From assembly GCF_003194585.1 (NCBI RefSeq), contig NZ_QHKZ01000010.1:1-64000 (forward strand): a stretch of 64,000 nt of DNA, written 5' to 3'. Origin of the DNA: Nocardioides daejeonensis. Lineage in GTDB: Bacteria > Actinomycetota > Actinomycetes > Propionibacteriales > Nocardioidaceae. This document shows, one piece after another, positions 59,777 through 64,000 of this stretch. How positions within the stretch are numbered: position 1 is the stretch's first letter; every line of letters starts with the position of its first letter. Below the pieces are notes generated by a model, which saw nothing but the letters and a program-made list of their open reading frames with translations, was not told the origin of the DNA and made no database searches. A program made the position numbers and the translations under genes.

Positions 59777-60496
59777 TCAGATCCGGCTCAGCTCGTCGAT
59801 GAGGAGCACTGCGGCCTCTTCGCCTGCGGGAAGTCCCTCGATCCAGATGCGTCCGGCGGAGTCGGCCAGCTGCTTGAGCAGCCGGACACGGCGTCCCAGG
59901 CGCTCGTCACGCGAGACCAGGGCGGCGACGCGTCGGGGCCCGATCCGGCCGACCACGCCGGTCGGGAAGACGGTGCGGTGCGCCTCGCCGAGTCGGGTGA
60001 GCGCGAGCGCGGTGTCCATCACGGTGCCGGACCCGGAGCGCGCGTCGATCTCGCTGATCACCAGTGCATATGCGCTCGAGACACCGGTCGGCTCGCCGAA
60101 CCCGCCCCTGTAGAGCTCGGCGACCGCGGTGCGCAGATGCGTGGTGGTGGCCAGACCCGTCAACGGGTCCTCGCAGGAGATCTGGTGGAGGTAACTCAGC
60201 GTCGCCTCGCTCCAGGCCCGGCACAGTGCCTGCACGTCGCCGAACGGCGGATCCCCTCCCAGGACCAGCCGACTCGTCGCGCGCAGCTCCCTCAAGGCCT
60301 CGTCCAGTCCCACCCCGGACTCGGCGAGCCGGCGGCCCGCGATCTCGCAGGCCGCGGCAGTGCCGTTGCCGAGGACCCAGCCCTCGGCAACGGCCACGAA
60401 CCACGGCGCCACCTGCTGCTCGATGCGCTCGGGCAGTGGTGGTACGCCGGGAACAGCCGTGGGCACTGTTCGCACTCTCGTCGCAAACAGGCCCAC
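59777..60496 (-). CDS. Degenerate GGDEF-like regulatory protein
   Basis: A 239-residue protein. A helical N-terminal half (ERIEQQVAPWFVAVAEGWVLG, DEALRELRATSRLVLGG) leads to SCEDPLTGLATTTHLRTAV, the usual opening of a GGDEF domain (DPLTGLxNR), but the GG[DE]EF motif is not found and the tail differs (RIGPRRVAALVSRDERLGRRV). It is probably a catalytically dead relative that senses or scaffolds. It lies 73 bp upstream of the ECF-fusion gene on the same strand. GTG start at 60496. Confidence 0.65.
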   Translation of the reverse strand: MGLFATRVRTVPTAVPGVPPLPERIEQQVAPWFVAVAEGWVLGNGTAAACEIAGRRLAESGVGLDEALRELRATSRLVLGGDPPFGDVQALCRAWSEATLSYLHQISCEDPLTGLATTTHLRTAVAELYRGGFGEPTGVSSAYALVISEIDARSGSGTVMDTALALTRLGEAHRTVFPTGVVGRIGPRRVAALVSRDERLGRRVRLLKQLADSAGRIWIEGLPAGEEAAVLLIDELSRI

Positions 60497-60637
60497 GGCT
60501 TCCCTCCCCGGTTCTCATGCCCCCACATGGGCTCACCAGGGGAACGGGCGGGGCGTCGGCCTATGACGCGGTTTCGGGAGATCTTTTTCCGGCACTTCGT
60601 GCGGCGCCGTGGCGGCGCGGCTTCCTAGACTGGAGGC

Positions 60638-61378
60638 ATGTGCGGCAGGTATGCGTCCTCCAGGAGCCCGGAGGACCTGATCGACGAGTTCGAGGTGGAG
60701 GAGGCCCACCTCCCGGCGCCGCTGGAGCCGGACTGGAACGTGGCGCCGACCAAGGAGGTGTACGCCGTCCTGGAGCGGCCGGCGCGCGAGGAGCGACCGC
60801 AACAGCGACAGCTGCGCGCCTTGACCTGGGGCCTGGTTCCGTCGTGGGCGAAGGAAGCCAGCATCGGCAACCGGATGATCAACGCGCGGATGGAGACGGT
60901 GGCCGAGAAGCCGGCCTACCGCCGTGCCTTCGCCGGGCGCCGCTGTCTGCTGCCCGCTGACGGCTACTTCGAGTGGTACCCGACCGAGCACAAGGATGCG
61001 AAGGGCAAGCCGCGCAAGCAGCCGTTCTTCATCCGGCCCAGGGACGGCGGCGTCCTGGCGATGGCGGGGCTCTACGAGTTCTGGCGCGACCGGTCAGTCG
61101 CCGACGGCGACCCGGGAGCCTGGCTGTGGACGTGCACCGTGATCACGACGGCCGCCGAGGACGACCTGGGCAAGATTCACGATCGAATGCCGCTGATGGT
61201 GCCGCGCGAGCGGTGGGACGAGTGGCTCGATCCGCGTCCGCACGCGGCCGCCGACCTCCTGGCGCTGTTGGAGCCGGCCGCACCCGGTCGCCTGGAGGCG
61301 TACCCGGTCGCGCCCCTGGTGAGCAACGTGCGCAACAACGGCCCCGAGCTCATCGACCCGCTGCCGTTGGAGCACTGA
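60638..61378 (+). CDS. SRAP-domain protein (YedK/HMCES type)
   Basis: A 246-residue SRAP protein. The essential Cys2 is in MCGRYASSRSPEDL; others are PDWNVAPTKEVYAVLE, WGLVPSWAKE, NARMETVAEKPAYRRAFAGRRCLLPADGYFEWYP (Glu of the active site, given in parts), and the His near DLGKIHDRMPLMV. Such proteins form covalent crosslinks with abasic sites in single-stranded DNA. It overlaps the next gene by one base. Confidence 0.92.
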   Translation: MCGRYASSRSPEDLIDEFEVEEAHLPAPLEPDWNVAPTKEVYAVLERPAREERPQQRQLRALTWGLVPSWAKEASIGNRMINARMETVAEKPAYRRAFAGRRCLLPADGYFEWYPTEHKDAKGKPRKQPFFIRPRDGGVLAMAGLYEFWRDRSVADGDPGAWLWTCTVITTAAEDDLGKIHDRMPLMVPRERWDEWLDPRPHAAADLLALLEPAAPGRLEAYPVAPLVSNVRNNGPELIDPLPLEH

Positions 61379-62022
61379 TGACGGTCCGAGAGCGGTACGT
61401 CGACACTCCGGGCGGCCCGGCCCGGTTGCTGAGCCACCGGGCCGCCGAGCCCCGTGCGGCCCTGCTGGTCAGCCACGGCGCCGGTGCGGGGATCGAGACC
61501 GCCGATCTCGCGGCGCTGGCCCAGTACCTGCCCCGGAACGGGGTGACAGTCCATCTCCTGGAGCAGCCCTGGAAGGTCGCGGGTCGACGGATCGCGGGTC
61601 CTCCCGCGACCCTCGACGTGGCGCTGCGCGCGGTCGCGGAGCAGGTCGCCAGCGAGCTGGCTCCGGCGGTGCAGCTCGTGGTCGGAGGGCGGTCGGCAGG
61701 CGCCCGGAGCGCGGCTCGGTGTGCCCGGACGATCGGCGCCGCCGGCGTCCTCGCGCTCTCCTTCCCGCTGCATCCGCCGGGGAAGCTGGAGAAGTCGCGC
61801 CTGGCAGAGCTGCAGGAGGCAGGGGTGCCCACCCTGGTGATCCAAGGCGAGCGCGATCCCTTCGGTCGTCCCGAGGAGTTCCCCGAGGGCACCGAGCTCT
61901 GTCCGGTGCCGTACGCCGACCACTCCTTCAAGACCGCCAAGTCGGCGCCGATCACCCCCGACGAGGTGGCCGCACTGATCGTCGCCGCCACCGTCGAATG
62001 GCTGACGCGCGAGATCGACTGA
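61378..62022 (+). CDS. Alpha/beta-hydrolase (KANL3/Tex30-like)
   Basis: A 214-residue hydrolase-fold protein. Key segments are ALLVSHGAGAGIETADLAAL, HLLEQPWKVAGRRIAGPPATL, nucleophile elbow VVGGRSAGARSAARCA (Ser in GRSAG), FPLHPPGKLEKSRLAELQEAGVPTLVIQGERDPFG and PYADHSFKTAKSAP (His). This matches the KAT8-complex-3/Tex30-like bacterial group. It is co-translated with the SRAP gene (TGATG overlap), hinting at a shared role. Confidence 0.82.
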   Translation: MTVRERYVDTPGGPARLLSHRAAEPRAALLVSHGAGAGIETADLAALAQYLPRNGVTVHLLEQPWKVAGRRIAGPPATLDVALRAVAEQVASELAPAVQLVVGGRSAGARSAARCARTIGAAGVLALSFPLHPPGKLEKSRLAELQEAGVPTLVIQGERDPFGRPEEFPEGTELCPVPYADHSFKTAKSAPITPDEVAALIVAATVEWLTREID

Positions 62023-62050
62023 CCGCTCCACCCGCGGGCCGTCCGCCCGG

Positions 62051-62076
62051 GGAACAATCTCGGGCCGGTCGGTGTT
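62051..62076 (+). promoter_or_regulatory. SigR-type promoter upstream of sigR
   Basis: GGAAC (62051-62055) and GTT (62074-62076) are separated by exactly 18 bases, matching the SigR/SigH consensus GGAAT-N18-GTT. It is 61 bases before the sigR start, as expected for the known autoregulated promoter. Confidence 0.85.
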
Positions 62077-62136
62077 GTGCCCGACGTGATTGCCGTGATG
62101 GATCGTCCCTCGCCATCTCCCGTACCCTGGGAGACG

Positions 62137-62790
62137 ATGACTGAATCCATGACCACCGCACTCCCGACGGACGTCGAGCTCAGCGAGGTCGACCTCGCCA
62201 ACGAGACCGATGTCCAGCGTTCGGCGCGGTTCGAGCGCGACGCCCTGCCTTATCTCGACCAGCTCTACTCGGCGGCCATGCGGATGACCCGCAACCCGGC
62301 CGACGCGGAGGACCTGGTGCAGGAGACGTTCGCCAAGGCGTTCTCGGCATTCCACCAGTACAAGCCAGGAACCAACCTCAAGGCCTGGCTCTACCGGATC
62401 CTGACCAACACCTTCATCAACTCCTATCGCAAGAAGCAGCGGCAGCCGCAGCAGTCGATGGCCGAGGAGGTGGAGGACTGGCAGCTGCACCGCGCCGAGT
62501 CCCACACCTCGAGCGGCCTGAAGTCCGCGGAGACCGAGGCGCTCGAGCATCTGCCGGATTCGCAGGTGAAGGACGCGTTGCAGCGCCTGCCGGAGGAGTT
62601 CCGCCTCGCGGTCTATCTCGCGGACGTGGAGGGTTTTCCCTACAAGGAGATCGCCGAGATCATGAACACCCCCATTGGCACCGTGATGTCTCGCCTGCAC
62701 CGGGGCCGTCGTCAGCTGCGCGACATGCTTGCCGACTACGTGCGTGACAACGACCTGCTTCGCCTCGATGAAGAGGAGTCGAAGGCATGA
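62137..62790 (+). CDS. sigR: ECF sigma factor SigR (SigH), thiol-oxidative stress
   Basis: A 217-residue ECF sigma. Sigma2 has FERDALPYLDQLYSAAMRMT and NPADAEDLVQETFAKAFSAFHQYKPGTNLKAWLYRILTNT in pieces; sigma4 has LPEEFRLAVYLADVEGFPYKEIAEIMNTPIGTVMSRLHRGR. The FPYKEIAEIMNTPIGTVMSRLHRGR block is diagnostic of SigR/SigH. ATG 62137 follows GGGAG and lies downstream of the SigR-type promoter. Partner anti-sigma RsrA is encoded next with an ATGA overlap. It controls thioredoxin and other disulfide-stress genes in streptomycetes and mycobacteria. Confidence 0.95.
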   Translation: MTESMTTALPTDVELSEVDLANETDVQRSARFERDALPYLDQLYSAAMRMTRNPADAEDLVQETFAKAFSAFHQYKPGTNLKAWLYRILTNTFINSYRKKQRQPQQSMAEEVEDWQLHRAESHTSSGLKSAETEALEHLPDSQVKDALQRLPEEFRLAVYLADVEGFPYKEIAEIMNTPIGTVMSRLHRGRRQLRDMLADYVRDNDLLRLDEEESKA

Positions 62791-63044
62791 GCCACGAGCA
62801 GCAGGACTGCGCCGACTACCTCGAGCGCATCGTCTATCTGATCGACAACGAGCTGGACGAGGCCGACTGCTCCGTGGTGCGCCTTCACCTGGAGGAGTGC
62901 GGACCGTGTCTGCAGAAGTACGACCTGGAGCGCACGGTGAAGCAGATCGTGGCCCGGTCCTGCTCGGAGCAGGCCCCCGACGGCCTCCGGCAGCGGGTGC
63001 TGGTGCAGCTCCGCGAGGTGCAGGTCCGGATCACCGAGGCCTGA
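62787..63044 (+). CDS. rsrA: Redox-sensing zinc anti-sigma factor RsrA
   Basis: An 85-residue ZAS protein. Zinc/redox residues are His34, Cys38 and Cys41 in LHLEECGPCLQKY, with Cys8 and Cys28 earlier; the usual fourth ligand is one of these. The C-terminal helical part ends in PDGLRQRVLVQLREVQVRI. Reduced RsrA binds SigR; oxidation forms a disulfide and frees it. ATGA overlap with sigR ensures equal synthesis. Confidence 0.93.
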   Translation: MSHEQQDCADYLERIVYLIDNELDEADCSVVRLHLEECGPCLQKYDLERTVKQIVARSCSEQAPDGLRQRVLVQLREVQVRITEA

Positions 63045-63140
63045 GCGTCACCCCGGGGACGTGCACTGAGTAGAACCCGATTCGCGCAGCGGTGCTCCTT
63101 GCTGCGAGAATGACCGACGCAGATCTCATCAGGAGGAACC

Positions 63141-63215
63141 ATGGGCAAGACCGGACGCAAGCGCCGCGCACGCAAGAAGAAGGGCGCGAACCACGGCAAG
63201 CGCCCCAACGCCTGA
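63141..63215 (+). CDS. Ribosomal protein bL37 (24 residues)
   Basis: A tiny basic protein GKTGRKRRARKKKGANHGKRPNA after Met, preceded by a strong AGGAGG. The pattern K-GRK-R-RK--ANHGKRPNA matches the mycobacterial 50S protein bL37, which is also encoded beside sigH/rshA in mycobacteria (from memory). It would sit in the large subunit near the peptidyl-transferase region. A terminator follows. Too short for most gene callers. Confidence 0.88.
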   Translation: MGKTGRKRRARKKKGANHGKRPNA

Positions 63216-63240
63216 GTCAGCTCAGGCCGCGCAGGATTGC

Positions 63241-63272
63241 AGAACCCCCAGTCGCACCGGCTCGGGGGTTCT
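63241..63272 (+). terminator. Terminator after bL37
   Basis: AGAACCCCC (63241-63249) and GGGGGTTCT (63264-63272) form a perfect 9-bp stem around a 14-nt loop, followed by CGCATTTCG. It lies 25 bases after the bL37 stop and before the thioesterase gene, so it ends the sigR-rsrA-bL37 stretch. Confidence 0.8.
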
Positions 63273-63297
63273 CGCATTTCGTGCGAGGGTTCGTGTC

Positions 63298-63669
63298 ATG
63301 GCTGAACTCACCGCGACGCAGACCTTCACCGTCACCGACGACGACACTGCCCAGGCGGTCGGGTCGGGCAGTCTCCCCGTCCTGGGTACGCCGCGCCTGC
63401 TGGCCTGGTGCGAGGCCGTCACCTGCCTGGCCATCGAGCCGCTGCTGACGGCCGGTCGCACGAGCGTCGGCACCCGGGTCTCCCTGGAGCATCTTGCGGC
63501 CAGCAGGATCGGTGCCACGGTCACGGTGGAGGCGCACGCCGTCTACGCCGAACCGAAGCTGGTGCGCTTCACGGTCGCCGCCCGGATGGGCGACAAGCTG
63601 GTCGGCTCCGGCGAGGTGACCCGCGTCGTCGTCGACGCCGAGCGATTCCTGGCCCGGCTGGGGGTCTAG
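63298..63669 (+). CDS. Hot-dog thioesterase, FlK-like
   Basis: A 123-residue single hot-dog protein. It shows AVGSGSLPVLGTPRLLAWCEAVTCLAIEPLL, GTRVSLEHLAASRIGATVTVEA and LVGSGEVTRVVVDAERF, as in the fluoroacetyl-CoA thioesterase (FlK) family, whose catalytic residues include Thr, Glu and His; here Thr31, Glu39 and His65-like positions are seen. Members hydrolyse short acyl-CoA. Substrate unknown. Confidence 0.85.
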   Translation: MAELTATQTFTVTDDDTAQAVGSGSLPVLGTPRLLAWCEAVTCLAIEPLLTAGRTSVGTRVSLEHLAASRIGATVTVEAHAVYAEPKLVRFTVAARMGDKLVGSGEVTRVVVDAERFLARLGV

Positions 63670-63684
63670 GGCGGTGCCGGGCGC

Positions 63685-64000
63685 TCACCTGTCGGTGGTG
63701 CGCCAGCCCTGGTCGCGAGCGAGTCGCTCGACGACCCGCAGCACGGTGCGGACCGCCGCGCTCGTCGTGGCGCTCTCCTCGCGGTAGGTGAGGAACCACG
63801 GCACCATCCGCAGCGGGGTCATGGGGCGCCAGACCAGGCCGTCGAGATAGTCACGGCTCACCGACTCCAGGGTGAGCAGGACCGTGCGCTGGTCCGAGAG
63901 GACATCGCTCCCCGTGCTCAACCCGAAGACCACCTCCTTGGTCCACCGCGGGGTCAGCTCGTAGTGGGCCAGGTAGTCGGTCACCCAGGTGTCCCAGGAA
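63685..64000 (-). CDS. LysR-type regulator, C-terminal part only
   Basis: The frame is open to the window edge, so only about 105 residues of the C-terminus are seen. It shows DVLSDQRTVLLTLESVSRDYLDG, WRPMTPLRMVPWFLTYRE and TVLRVVERLARDQGW, matching the end of LysR effector domains (LxPLxP-like segment then SxAVRxFV-like helix). Without the N-terminal helix-turn-helix this is tentative. Its promoter and targets lie to the right of the window. Confidence 0.6.
   Translation of the reverse strand, partial: SWDTWVTDYLAHYELTPRWTKEVVFGLSTGSDVLSDQRTVLLTLESVSRDYLDGLVWRPMTPLRMVPWFLTYREESATTSAAVRTVLRVVERLARDQGWRTTDR

Noticed and set aside
58324..59802. 492-codon plus-strand frame antisense to the ECF fusion
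   Set aside because: Gly/Val/Arg-rich with no motif; the minus strand holds sigma and zinc-finger motifs.
60540..60575. Second SigR-type promoter before the SRAP gene (GGAAC ... GTT)
   Set aside because: Spacing is 25 bases rather than 18, so it does not fit the consensus.

Overview
The window is chromosomal DNA of a high-GC actinobacterium, most likely Nocardioides or a close relative in the Nocardioidaceae. Supporting traits are the uniformly GC-rich third codon positions, many GTG starts, a SigR-RsrA pair followed by a 24-residue ribosomal protein of the bL37 type, PafBC-like WYL regulators, an AlkB-rubredoxin fusion, and a DUF222/HNH protein. No rRNA, tRNA, CRISPR array, insertion sequence or prophage was seen. 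The taxon is inferred from gene content and was not computed.

Layout. 0-4.6 kb: partial DUF222/HNH gene, small lipoprotein, secreted beta-propeller, M20 peptidase. 4.6-12.7 kb: MFS exporter, DUF5709, DUF488, topoisomerase IB, isochorismatase-like hydrolase, small membrane protein, tandem WYL regulators, acyl-CoA carboxyltransferase, CsbD. 12.7-18.6 kb: hydrolase, CoA-type NUDIX, PucR regulator facing an amino-acid oxidase, and a membrane protein with duplicated DUF5067. 18.6-27.1 kb: MFS/TetR/TauD-dioxygenase unit, MaoC-type hydratase plus NAD(P)-binding protein, heterodimeric ABC exporter. 27.3-33.5 kb: alkane hydroxylase AlkB fused to rubredoxin, a 14-codon ferredoxin remnant, PucR regulator, luciferase-like monooxygenase divergent from a P450, enoyl-CoA hydratase. 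33.5-37.7 kb: HNH lipoprotein, GNAT, LppX-like lipoprotein, RNase H, short FUSC-like protein, DUF1059, DUF2804. 37.7-46.2 kb: fatty acyl-CoA metabolism (two acyl-CoA dehydrogenases, 3-hydroxyacyl-CoA dehydrogenase, APH-type kinase) with a TetR and an XRE-TetR fusion regulator, then FprB and a diiron AurF-type oxygenase. 46.2-58.2 kb: ECF42-type sigma with YCII partner, adenylate cyclase, secreted metalloprotease, cytidylyltransferase, DUF445, EthD, S4, FKBP, CBS, HisN, DUF2231, RsgA, AroA. 58.2-64 kb: an ECF sigma fused to its own anti-sigma/transmembrane/surface module, degenerate GGDEF-like protein, SRAP protein, hydrolase, sigR-rsrA, bL37, FlK-like thioesterase, partial LysR.

Together, the central part (18-46 kb) is lipid and hydrocarbon catabolism: oxygenases (AlkB, P450, TauD, AurF, LLM) initiate attack, dehydrogenases, hydratase and CoA enzymes carry out beta-oxidation steps, and TetR/PucR/XRE regulators sit beside them with recognisable inverted-repeat operators. 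The right arm is housekeeping plus envelope and oxidative-stress control. SigR is preceded by a textbook GGAAC-N18-GTT promoter, which implies autoregulation.

Most notable: the one-protein ECF sigma/anti-sigma/surface fusion; the XRE-TetR fusion with a palindromic operator at its divergent promoter; a 27-bp near-perfect operator before the AurF-FprB operon; a TetR operator overlapping the stop codon of the upstream MFS gene; a probable CTG start coupling an HNH lipoprotein to a GNAT gene; an HNH motif split by about 117 low-complexity residues; and a ferredoxin gene cut off directly after alkB. Assignments rest on reading translated motifs; no database search was run.
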